DNA of 5,130 nt. It comes from Corynebacterium sp. GTDB lineage: Bacteria; Actinomycetota; Actinomycetes; Mycobacteriales; Mycobacteriaceae. This document shows positions 1-5,089 of this stretch, one piece after another; position 1 is the first letter of the stretch, and every line of letters begins with the position of its first letter. The translations under genes were made by a program, and so were the position numbers. Under the pieces are notes generated by a model that saw nothing but the letters and a program-made list of their open reading frames with translations, did no database searches and was not told the origin of the DNA. The DNA lies in contig NZ_JAPJNQ010000108.1 of the NCBI RefSeq assembly GCF_030826625.1, positions 1 to 5,130 on the forward strand, in the 5' to 3' direction.

Positions 1-41
1 AAATCTAGGGAATTGGCGACACGCCGTAAAAAACACACTTT

Positions 42-82
42 TTGTCGTTTAACCCGCCGTTTAACCCTTGTCGTTTAACCCG
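42..82. repeat. Cluster of three CGTTTAACCC direct repeats
   Basis: The 10-mer CGTTTAACCC occurs three times, at 46-55, 58-67 and 72-81. The outer two copies are part of an identical 15-mer, TTGTCGTTTAACCCG, at 42-56 and 68-82, so the long copies repeat with a 26-bp period and the short copy sits between them. The cluster lies just downstream of the SRP RNA terminator (that gene points left), in a stretch with no protein gene. It could be a binding array for a regulator of a gene to the left of the window, or a decayed intergenic repeat. The repetition is directly visible; any function is inference. Confidence 0.7.
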
Positions 83-133
83 ACTTTGCCCCACAACCCC
101 ATAACCGGCATACCCAACCCTTACAAAGCAGGT

Positions 134-147
134 AACAAAAACGGACC
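134..147 (-). terminator. Intrinsic terminator at the 3' end of SRP RNA
   Basis: On the minus strand the closing helix of the SRP RNA (GGGGTCC, ending at 143) is followed by GTTTTTGTT. The RNA's own hairpin plus this U-run would act as the terminator, a common arrangement for ffs genes. No separate hairpin is seen. Confidence 0.5.
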
Positions 148-231
148 CCGCGCACCCGCCAGAGCCTCCGTACCCTTGCTGCATTCCTGCCCTGGGGGAG
201 TTGAGAGGATGAACGCCACGCGAGATCCTGC
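143..231 (-). ncRNA. ffs: Signal recognition particle RNA (4.5S RNA, bacterial small SRP type)
   Basis: This is the RNA scaffold of the bacterial signal recognition particle. It binds Ffh and FtsY to deliver membrane and secreted proteins to the translocon co-translationally. On the minus strand the conserved apical domain is visible: CAGG, then GCA closing a GGAA tetraloop with TGC, then the AGCAAGGG asymmetric-loop side, which binds the Ffh M domain. The ends pair completely: GGATCTCGCG (228 to 219) with CGCGGGGTCC (152 to 143) forms ten base pairs with G-U wobbles, giving a single long hairpin of about 86-90 nt, the usual size for this RNA without an Alu domain. A T5 run follows at 141-137. 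The 5' end is inferred from the helix and the upstream -10 box and could be off by a few bases. Confidence 0.94.
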
Positions 232-236
232 AGATA

Positions 237-267
237 AATCTACCACATGGCCACCGTTGTGGTCTAA
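237..267 (-). promoter_or_regulatory. Probable promoter of the SRP RNA gene
   Basis: On the minus strand a -10 element TAGATT (242-237) fits the corynebacterial TANNNT pattern and would start transcription at about 229-231. That is exactly where the RNA helix begins. A weak -35, TTAGAC (267-262), lies 19 bases upstream; TAGACC with an 18-base spacer is an alternative. A 7-bp inverted repeat (GTGGTCT at 259-265, AGACCAC at 283-289) overlaps the -35 region. The -10 position is well supported by the RNA start; the -35 is tentative. Confidence 0.5.
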
Positions 268-327
268 CCTCACGGCATCACGAGACCACGGAAACATGCA
301 CTGAACCAACGCTCTGCCACCAGATTT

Positions 328-357
328 TTAGGCAACACTGCACGCAGGCGATATTCT
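328..357 (+). promoter_or_regulatory. Probable promoter giving a leaderless yibE-family mRNA
   Basis: TATTCT (352-357) matches a -10 box and TTAGGC (328-333) a weak -35, with an 18-base spacer. Only six bases separate the -10 from the ATG at 364, so the transcript would start at or next to the A of the start codon. No convincing Shine-Dalgarno precedes the ATG (the nearest candidate, AGGCG, is 13 bases away), which fits leaderless translation, common in corynebacteria. Confidence 0.45.
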
Positions 358-363
358 TAGCCC

Positions 364-1737
364 ATGGGTCGCCATCACCGCACTAGTTCGTCGCAGTCCG
401 CACAATCGCTGCTTGCACAGCAAAAACAATCCGCCAACCGAGCAGCGCACGCCTCGCACACAACGGAGACCACACGCCCAGCCCAGCAATCGGCGCAGCC
501 CGAACCACAATCAACCGGCCGTAGCTTGAGTGCCATCAAAACCTGGACGTGGCCTCAGCGCGTACTCGCAGCCGGGCTAATCCTCGCAGCTGCGGCGACG
601 ATCATCGGACTCATCATCCAATGGCCGCCCAACGAAGAACCCCCTGTCAGTGAGCAGTTCGAACAGACGTCCTCACTTTCCGGTGAGCTTGTCGACGGCA
701 CCGTCGCCATCGTCCAGCCCGGTATGTGCGGTTCCCCGTCGAATGGCCAGGTCTTCGAAACGTCACCACAGACGAACCCTGCTGCACCCAACGATTGCAC
801 CCACGCGATTATCGACCTAACTTCCGGCGAGCACGAAGGCCAACGCACGCTGCTGGAGATTCACCCAGAAATCCCAGGCAATCCGCAATTGGAAGAGGGC
901 GACAAGATCGCTCTTTCCAAGCACGACGCCGGCAGCTATGGTTTTCAAGATTTCCAACGCAGCACCACTATGTGGCTCTGGCTGGCAGCAGCGGTCATCC
1001 TGATCATCGCGGTTGGCGCCTGGCGCGGCCTACGCGCGGTATTCGGCCTGGTCATCACCCTGGCTGTGATCGCGGCGTTTCTTATTCCCGGGCTCATCCA
1101 CGGCGGTTCCGCTATTCTGCTCGCCCTCACCTGCGGCGCCGCGGTGCTGTTCTTGGTGCTGTTTTTGGTACATGGTTTCAGCTGGAAAACCGCGAGTGCC
1201 ATGGGCGGCACGCTATTGGCATTGTGCCTATCCGTGGGCTTGTCGACGCTTGCGGTGGCCACCGCCGGCATCCGCGGCCTGGGCGATGAAAACAATTTGA
1301 ATATCCTGATCTACCTGCCGGGAGTCAGCATTTCCGGGTTGATGCTCGCAGGCATGATCATTGGTGCGCTCGGTGTTCTGAACGACGTCACCATCGCGCA
1401 AGCCTCCACCGTCAACGAAATGCGCGAACTGGAACCCGGCGCGAAACCTCTACGCTTGTTCGCTGGTGCCATGCGCGTCGGCCGTGACCATATTGCGTCG
1501 ATGGTATACACACTGGTTTTAAGCTATACGGGTGTGGCCTTGCCGACGCTGTTGCTGCTGAGTATTTCTGGTCGTCCGCTGGGGCAAATTCTCAGCAGTG
1601 ACATCATGGCTACGGAAATTCTGCGTTCGGTGACCGGCGCGATTGCCTTGGTCTTGGCGGTTCCACTCACCACAGCCATTGCGGCTTTGACCGTACGCGC
1701 CCCTGCCGCCGTCGATGCTGCCCCGCGGGAAGCATAA
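364..1737 (+). CDS. YibE/F-family polytopic membrane protein
   Basis: The 457-residue protein belongs to the YibE/F family, conserved integral membrane proteins whose transport role and substrate remain unsettled. Residues 1-60 form a Ser/Gln/Ala-rich, low-complexity cytoplasmic head. A first helix (about 66-86) leads into an extracytoplasmic domain (about 90-200) with two cysteines, C122 and C145, that could pair. Seven hydrophobic segments follow (about 203-219, 223-243, 248-269, 278-300, 314-338, 378-401, 421-443). The segment around 334-354, with GALGVLNDVTIAQAST followed by N351 and E352, is the family hallmark: a helix end with a buried Asp and polar residues. The protein ends in a short Ala-rich tail. 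The ATG is preferred because a -10 box sits seven bases upstream, suggesting leaderless translation. The gene stands alone between the divergent SRP RNA and a decayed region. Family assignment is firm; function is not established. Confidence 0.9.
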   Translation: MGRHHRTSSSQSAQSLLAQQKQSANRAAHASHTTETTRPAQQSAQPEPQSTGRSLSAIKTWTWPQRVLAAGLILAAAATIIGLIIQWPPNEEPPVSEQFEQTSSLSGELVDGTVAIVQPGMCGSPSNGQVFETSPQTNPAAPNDCTHAIIDLTSGEHEGQRTLLEIHPEIPGNPQLEEGDKIALSKHDAGSYGFQDFQRSTTMWLWLAAAVILIIAVGAWRGLRAVFGLVITLAVIAAFLIPGLIHGGSAILLALTCGAAVLFLVLFLVHGFSWKTASAMGGTLLALCLSVGLSTLAVATAGIRGLGDENNLNILIYLPGVSISGLMLAGMIIGALGVLNDVTIAQASTVNEMRELEPGAKPLRLFAGAMRVGRDHIASMVYTLVLSYTGVALPTLLLLSISGRPLGQILSSDIMATEILRSVTGAIALVLAVPLTTAIAALTVRAPAAVDAAPREA

Positions 1738-1746
1738 ATGAGCAAC

Positions 1747-1800
1747 CGACATACAACATCTACATGCAACATTCGACACAGAACATACGACACTGATCAT
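1747..1800. repeat. Four imperfect 13-14-nt tandem repeats (iteron-like)
   Basis: Immediately after the YibE/F stop codon, four head-to-tail units follow one another: CGACATACAACAT (1747-1759), CTACATGCAACAT (1760-1772), TCGACACAGAACAT (1773-1786) and ACGACACTGATCAT (1787-1800). All share a (C/T)(G/T)ACA...CAT core. Units 3 and 4 overlap the left arm of the inverted repeat at 1783-1819, whose right arm carries the complementary TGTCGTATG. The pattern resembles a short iteron or operator array. No replication gene or regulator lies next to it, so function is unknown. Confidence 0.5.
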
Positions 1801-1819
1801 AAGAGATGGTGTCGTATGT
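1783..1819. repeat. Perfect 11-bp inverted repeat, 15-base spacer
   Basis: ACATACGACAC (1783-1793) and GTGTCGTATGT (1809-1819) are exact reverse complements around a 15-base spacer. As RNA this could form a hairpin downstream of the YibE/F gene and act in termination or 3'-end protection, although the following bases (GTAGTATGTTTATC) carry only a weak T-run. As DNA it could be the operator of a dimeric regulator. A TAGTAT -10-like hexamer sits just after it at 1821-1826. The repeat is certain; which role applies is not. Confidence 0.6.
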
Positions 1820-1837
1820 GTAGTATGTTTATCATGA

Positions 1838-1981
1838 ATCACACTTGGGCTCGACGAGAACAATAATTTCACTACCTCGGAAAAATTCGATGCCCAGGCC
1901 ATCACCGACGGCCCACAAAATACGGCCGCCACCAAGGTCTACCCGGCAATTCGTCCGTTATTCATTGAGACTATGAAGTAG
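1838..1981 (+). pseudogene. C-terminal scrap of an unidentified protein
   Basis: A 47-codon reading frame is open from the TGA at 1835-1837 to a TAG at 1979-1981. It reads ITLGLDENNNFTTSEKF..., then a DAQAITDGPQN stretch, and ends VYPAIRPLFIETMK. Its composition (acidic, Asn/Thr-rich, no Arg/Ser shadow pattern) looks like real protein. It has no plausible start codon or Shine-Dalgarno, and the only internal ATG is its penultimate codon, so it is probably the tail of a gene that lost its front by deletion. I do not recognise the family. The YPAI...L segment loosely recalls C-terminal regions of TetR-type regulators, but this is too weak to assign. Confidence 0.35.
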
Positions 1982-2115
1982 CCCAGGTTATGTTTCGTCT
2001 GAGTAGATGGAAAGCTGGACTATGCCCAAAAATTCAGCAACCAAGCGGAACGCCCAGCATGCCATTATCTCTTCTACCGGAACCTGAGCCCCCTTCGGGA
2101 AGGTTGACAAAACTC
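1982..2115. other. Non-coding or decayed stretch with short open frames
   Basis: No credible complete gene is seen between the scrap and the Shine-Dalgarno at 2116. Two short frames look partly protein-like. One runs from ATG 2022 (MPKNSATKRNAQHAIISS..., stop TGA 2085-2087), whose basic start and helical pattern recall the N-terminus of a small DNA-binding protein. The other is out of phase with it: VDGKLDYAQKFSNQAE (from 2006), ending at TGA 2105-2107. The upstream in-frame extension of the next gene to ATG 1990 is Pro-rich, lacks a Shine-Dalgarno and is not supported. The stretch is best read as debris of a rearrangement. Confidence 0.35.
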
Positions 2116-2121
2116 AAGGAG
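2116..2121 (+). promoter_or_regulatory. Shine-Dalgarno AAGGAG deciding the start at 2128
   Basis: AAGGAG lies six bases before the ATG at 2128-2130, near-ideal spacing. It selects this ATG over the upstream in-frame ATG at 1990, which has no such signal. Confidence 0.7.
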
Positions 2122-2127
2122 AAAATT

Positions 2128-2520
2128 ATGAAACCAGCTATTGTTTCACCCGGTTTTTGTCGCAACATTGGTCATTATTGCTGCCACTGGATGACTTATA
2201 TATCGCTGGGGATGTTAGCGGTCTCTTCGTCTCTATGGGCTATCTACATGCAAGACAACGCAATTGTGCTTGTTGGCCTGCTTTTTGGGACAGCGCTCAC
2301 CGCCTGGCAGATTCATCATTACAGAACAACGATTCCAACCGCTGTTAATTCCATTGCGATAGCTGCCGGAGCTCTGTCAGCCTTAGGCTTTGTAGTCCGG
2401 GAGAACTTTTCAAGTTCTGCAATTGCATTCCTTAGCTTTGGCACTGCTGGTGCATTAATCGCCTACGTTGTTTTCGCCGCTGTAATGATTATCAAATCCC
2501 AGCAAAAGTCAAGACCATAG
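2128..2520 (+). CDS. Small four-helix membrane protein, function unknown
   Basis: This 130-residue hypothetical protein is not one I recognise. After a short N-terminal segment (1-21) it has four hydrophobic stretches: about 22-41, 45-62, 71-90 and 96-122. It ends in a basic, Lys-rich tail (KSQQKSRP), which by the positive-inside rule suggests both ends face the cytoplasm. The N-terminal segment carries a cysteine/histidine cluster, C11-x4-H16-x-C18-C19-H20, which could bind metal or form disulfides; this is inference. The ATG at 2128 has a strong AAGGAG six bases upstream. The gene is visibly AT-richer than the flanking YibE/F and reductase genes and sits next to decayed sequence, so it may have been acquired. 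It converges with the siderophore-interacting gene, leaving 74 bases between them. No catalytic motif is visible. Confidence 0.6.
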   Translation: MKPAIVSPGFCRNIGHYCCHWMTYISLGMLAVSSSLWAIYMQDNAIVLVGLLFGTALTAWQIHHYRTTIPTAVNSIAIAAGALSALGFVVRENFSSSAIAFLSFGTAGALIAYVVFAAVMIIKSQQKSRP

Positions 2521-2594
2521 AAATTATCAAACTCCTCAAGCTCAGCAGCATCATGGTCAGTCAACTTTTGGGTCAGCCGCGCAACGCAGCAAAG
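2521..2594. other. Convergent intergenic gap, possible minus-strand coding remnant
   Basis: No strong hairpin terminator is seen between the two convergent genes. On the minus strand, in the same frame as the reductase and just past its TAG stop, the sequence stays open and reads LTQKLTDHDAAELEEFDNF (2576 to about 2520). This is an acidic helix-like stretch with a more protein-like composition than either other strand or frame. It could be the lost C-terminus of a longer ancestor or a scrap of another gene cut by the arrival of the small membrane-protein gene. The reading frame is visible; its meaning is a guess. Confidence 0.3.
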
Positions 2595-3509
2595 CTATTT
2601 CCGTTGACTGCGTAGCGCGCGTTCTTCGTCTTCGACGCTTTGATTGAACTCCATCTTGGATGCCTGCCATTCATCTTCGGTCATGCGCAAGCGCCAATAC
2701 CCAGAAATGGAAGTGTCCTCTTTCGCGACATTGCCGTCCACGTACAAAAACTTTCGGACGTCTTTGATCATTTCGGCAACACCATGGACAAACCAGCTGG
2801 TTCGCTTCGCTGGGTAACCGGCCTCACGGATAGCAGAAACCAAAGCAGTTCCTGGCATGCGCCCATCCCGCAGCACCCAATGTAGGTTGGCGCCAGCAGG
2901 TTCCGGCATGGGCACGGTGCACTCTGCATCGGCGATCTCCAGGTACACATCAGCAGTGGTGTTGTCCGGCAGGTTTTCCAACGCGGCGGCAATCGCAGGT
3001 GCTGCGGCTTCATCACCAGCCAAGACAAAATGTTCGTAGTCATCGCTTGGGTGCCACTTGCCACCAGGCCCCAGAAAACCGATGCGTTCACCGATCTCCG
3101 CGTTCTGCGCCCACACCCCGGCAACGCCGTGCTCGCCATGCACCACAAAATCGATCTCAAAATCTCCTGTGGCCGGATCAATTCGGCGGAAAGTGTAGGT
3201 CCGGCGCACCGGCTGGTGCTCCCTCGGCTGGGTTTTCTTTACCTCTTCTACGTCAAACGGCCAACTATAGTCAGCCCCTGCTGGCGCAAAAAGCAGCTTG
3301 ACATAGTGGTCAGTGAACGGAAATTCGCCTCCGGCCAAGCTTGGGCAAGAAAAACTGAGGCGCACCATCGTGCGGGATAACTGAGTACGCCCCGTGACGG
3401 TGGCTTCCCGTACTTGCCGTTTTTTCTTTGGCTTTTCCGACTTCTCTGGCTTCGCGGTATTGTTCACTAGCTTCTCTTCAGCTGTCGCGTTCATCTCCGA
3501 GGAATTCAT
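2595..3509 (-). CDS. Siderophore-interacting protein (ViuB/SIP-type FAD-dependent ferric-siderophore reductase)
   Basis: This cytoplasmic flavoprotein is predicted to reduce ferric siderophores with NAD(P)H and release the iron. The 304 residues begin with a Lys/Glu-rich leader (1-33). The FAD-binding beta-barrel (about 34-150) has the hallmark RRTYTFRRID (102-111), which binds FAD, then DFVVHGEHGVAGVWA (120-134) and FLGPGGKW (145-152). The C-terminal NAD(P)H-binding SIP domain (about 155-280) shows FVLAGDEAAAPAIAAAL (161-177) and SGYWR (269-273). The usual GE of the late W-x-x-GE motif reads HGV here (242-244), with Glu two residues later. ATG 3509 is chosen because AAAGGTAGG lies nine bases upstream; the GTG at 3536 has no such site, and the ATG at 3494 has GGAG directly abutting it. 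It lies 94 bases downstream of the glycosyltransferase gene on the same strand. The overlapping DtxR-like sequence suggests iron repression. Confidence 0.93.
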   Translation of the reverse strand: MNSSEMNATAEEKLVNNTAKPEKSEKPKKKRQVREATVTGRTQLSRTMVRLSFSCPSLAGGEFPFTDHYVKLLFAPAGADYSWPFDVEEVKKTQPREHQPVRRTYTFRRIDPATGDFEIDFVVHGEHGVAGVWAQNAEIGERIGFLGPGGKWHPSDDYEHFVLAGDEAAAPAIAAALENLPDNTTADVYLEIADAECTVPMPEPAGANLHWVLRDGRMPGTALVSAIREAGYPAKRTSWFVHGVAEMIKDVRKFLYVDGNVAKEDTSISGYWRLRMTEDEWQASKMEFNQSVEDEERALRSQRK

Positions 3510-3527
3510 AAAGCATAGCCTACCTTT
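3510..3527 (-). promoter_or_regulatory. Degenerate DtxR-like box overlapping the reductase start signals
   Basis: On the minus strand, just before the ATG, the sequence AAAGGTAGGCTATGCTTT contains AGGT-AGGCTA, close to the corynebacterial iron-repressor consensus AGGTTAGGCTAACCT but with one T missing and the right half degenerate. It overlaps both the Shine-Dalgarno (AAAGGTAGG) and a possible -10 (TAGGCT, seven bases before the ATG). DtxR binding here would fit a siderophore-utilisation gene. The match is imperfect, so this is a candidate only. Confidence 0.3.
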
Positions 3528-3555
3528 CCAGAACACAGCCGACCTCGTCTACGCC

Positions 3556-3603
3556 ACTTCGGCAAACCCCATCAGAGACAAAACCCAGCAGCGACAAACC
3601 CCA
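3556..3603 (-). repeat. Three tandem 16-bp repeats after the glycosyltransferase stop
   Basis: On the minus strand, starting directly after the TGA of the glycosyltransferase, three contiguous 16-mers follow: TGGGGTTTGTCGCTGC (3603-3588), TGGGTTTTGTCTCTGA (3587-3572) and TGGGGTTTGCCGAAGT (3571-3556). Copies 1 and 2 share 13 of 16 bases; copy 3 keeps the TGGGGTTTG core. They fill about half of the 94-base gap before the reductase gene. No hairpin is formed. They may be a replication-slippage product or a protein-binding array. Confidence 0.6.
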
Positions 3604-4725
3604 TCAACCGCGCCGAGAATCTGCAGCGACTACATCTTCCAATAAAGCGGCAAAGCGCTGACCAGTCTTTTCCCACGAAAACTGTTCCGCGAATTTCCTC
3701 GCACCCGCACCGAGCTGTGCACGCAAGGAGTCGTCGTCAAGAATTTTTTGCAGCTGTACCGCCAGTTCCTCTGGAGTATCAGCGAGCAATCCAGTGCGCC
3801 CGTGCCCGACGGAATCACGCAGGCCAAAGCTATAACCGACTGTCGGGACGGCATGCTTACCTGCTTCGACGACGGCTAAACCCCAGCCTTCTTTCCGCGA
3901 CGGCATCACATGCACTTCGGCACGCTCCAATAATGCGTGCTTGTAGTCGTCGGTGACTTGCCCATGAAAAAACACGCGCTCGCCCACCCCAGACGCCGCC
4001 GCGTAGGCCCGCAATTTGTCTTCCCACCAGCCCGAACCGATGACATCCAGCACGACGTCGTCGGCAAGCTCAGCCGCTCCGTCCAACCCAGCTAGCGCAT
4101 CGATGGCGTGCTCGATTTGTTTATGCGGAACCAGCCGCGACAGCGTGACAATGTGCACCCCACGACGCTCCAAGCGCGGTATGAGCGCGGGCACCTCATC
4201 CACACCGTTTTCAATGATCGCAGCATCCGGCACCCCGAGGGACTGTAAATCCTCCTTGGAGGCCTGCGAAACAGTCACATAGGGCGCGCCCCGGTACACC
4301 TTCGGCGCGATTTTCGATTCCAACAACCAACCAACCCGCGCCAGCACCGGCCCAGCAACCGGCCATTGTTCCTTGTGCCAGTGGTGCGTGAGCAGCACCG
4401 TTGGGCGAAACACCAAGCGCGCAAAAAAAGGAATTCCATTTTGCGTATCGACGACCACATCAAGGTTCGCCAACGTGCCCAGCCCCAGCTTGCCGACGAG
4501 TATGCCCAACAGTGCTTTCGGATACACCGTGAACTTCCCGCCGCTGCGTGAATAACGCACGCCATCGCGCACCGAACGCCGTGGCATATCAGTGTGCGCC
4601 GCGGATCGGTAAATCACCTCATGCCCTGCTCGCGCAAGGTATTCCCCTACCCGCTCCAAATACAGCTCGGAACCGCCACCTTGCGGGTGGGTGGAATCGC
4701 GCCAGCACAGCAATAAGATCTTCAT
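3604..4725 (-). CDS. GT4-family (GT-B fold) glycosyltransferase
   Basis: The 373-residue retaining glycosyltransferase is predicted to transfer a sugar from a nucleotide (or polyprenyl) donor to an envelope lipid or glycan; donor and acceptor cannot be read from the sequence. The N-terminal acceptor domain starts MKILLLCWRD, with the Gly-rich loop HPQGGGSELYLERV (13-26) and a TVSQASKEDL segment (151-160) before the hinge. The C-terminal donor domain (about 190-360) shows VTLSRLVPHKQIEHAIDAL (193-211), including R197 and K202 expected to touch the donor phosphates, DVIGSGWWEDKL (227-238), and the EX7E motif SRKEGWGLAVVEAG (276-289; E279 and E287). Length is typical of GT4 enzymes. ATG 4725 is preferred because GT-B proteins usually begin right at this first strand; starting at 4764 would add a 13-residue non-conserved leader. 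The Shine-Dalgarno is weak (GGAA). A TATAGT -10 lies upstream. Confidence 0.9.
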   Translation of the reverse strand: MKILLLCWRDSTHPQGGGSELYLERVGEYLARAGHEVIYRSAAHTDMPRRSVRDGVRYSRSGGKFTVYPKALLGILVGKLGLGTLANLDVVVDTQNGIPFFARLVFRPTVLLTHHWHKEQWPVAGPVLARVGWLLESKIAPKVYRGAPYVTVSQASKEDLQSLGVPDAAIIENGVDEVPALIPRLERRGVHIVTLSRLVPHKQIEHAIDALAGLDGAAELADDVVLDVIGSGWWEDKLRAYAAASGVGERVFFHGQVTDDYKHALLERAEVHVMPSRKEGWGLAVVEAGKHAVPTVGYSFGLRDSVGHGRTGLLADTPEELAVQLQKILDDDSLRAQLGAGARKFAEQFSWEKTGQRFAALLEDVVAADSRRG

Positions 4726-4777
4726 ATTCCGTACCAGCTTAGCGGGGTAGGGCTGCATCCACATCAGAAGGACTAGA

Positions 4778-4783
4778 ACTATA
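4778..4783 (-). promoter_or_regulatory. Probable -10 element of the glycosyltransferase gene
   Basis: On the minus strand TATAGT (4783-4778) closely matches the bacterial -10 consensus, with a predicted start near 4771 and a 5' leader of about 46 bases before ATG 4725. No good -35 is seen 16-18 bases upstream, which is tolerated in corynebacteria. This suggests the glycosyltransferase is transcribed separately from the truncated gene upstream. Confidence 0.4.
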
Positions 4784-4831
4784 CGCAGTCAGCACAAAAC
4801 ACTGGCCCGAAATATTCCCCGAGCTGCCAGA

Positions 4832-5089
4832 CTACTTGTGAATGGGGCCATTCTTAATTAGTGGAACCTGATTACCGTACGTGCGAACCTTTTTTAATTC
4901 CATGACAAATGCAACCAAAAGATTGAGAAAGAAGAGAGCAAACGCAGAGTAAATATAGGTGACCATTGTTCCAAGTCCAATGAACGAATCAGGATATTCG
5001 CTAGCTTCAACAGCAGCCATAGGCACTGCAAGGCCTGCGGCGACAGCAATCGATGCGAGTACACAACCCCGAAAAGGGTGCTGTTGCAA
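4832..5089 (-). CDS. Small membrane or secreted protein, 5' end replaced by an insertion sequence
   Basis: The open frame gives up to 85 residues from a TTG at 5089, but the first five codons (reading MQQHP) are the terminal repeat of the insertion sequence at 5077 onward, so native coding starts only at about residue 6. What remains reads FRGCVLASIAVAAGLAVPMAAVEAS, split here as a hydrophobic signal-peptide-like segment (about 8-22) followed by a possible Ala-x-Ala-like cleavage region near residue 30. Next come a short linker (EYPDSFIG), one transmembrane helix (about 43-63) and a basic C-terminal tail (KKVRTYGNQV to the end). There is no Shine-Dalgarno before the TTG. The original start codon was probably lost, making this a likely pseudogene unless the insertion sequence supplies new signals. 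I do not recognise the family. The stop is 106 bases upstream of the glycosyltransferase start. Confidence 0.5.
   Translation of the reverse strand: MQQHPFRGCVLASIAVAAGLAVPMAAVEASEYPDSFIGLGTMVTYIYSAFALFFLNLLVAFVMELKKVRTYGNQVPLIKNGPIHK

Noticed and set aside
68..304. Open frames on both strands across the SRP RNA gene
   Set aside because: They cover a structured RNA with conserved sequence and helix; no Shine-Dalgarno and no protein-like pattern.
726..1289. 187-residue open frame inside the YibE/F gene on the plus strand
   Set aside because: It is Arg/His-rich with a shifted-frame composition, lacks a Shine-Dalgarno and is wholly inside a recognised gene; a shadow frame.
1738..1866. 42-codon open frame directly after the YibE/F stop codon
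   Set aside because: The Cys/His/Arg/Thr-rich product comes from reading the tandem repeats; no ribosome-binding site and no recognisable domain.
1519..1935. 138-residue minus-strand open frame spanning the end of the YibE/F gene
   Set aside because: It overlaps a confident gene antisense and has Cys/Ser/Arg-rich shadow composition and no family resemblance.
1990..2127. N-terminal extension of the small membrane protein from ATG 1990 (176 residues in total)
   Set aside because: The extension is Pro- and Ser-rich, has no Shine-Dalgarno and runs through apparently decayed sequence, whereas ATG 2128 has AAGGAG at ideal spacing.
2104..2132. Perfect -35 TTGACA (2104-2109) with TATGAA 17 bases downstream as a promoter
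   Set aside because: Transcription would begin inside the gene, after the well-supported ATG at 2128, and would miss its Shine-Dalgarno; probably a chance match.
4802..4830. Inverted repeat CTGGC / GCCAG as a terminator of the truncated small gene
   Set aside because: The stem is only 5 bp with a 19-base loop, and only a short interrupted T-run (TGTTTTG) follows; too weak to call.
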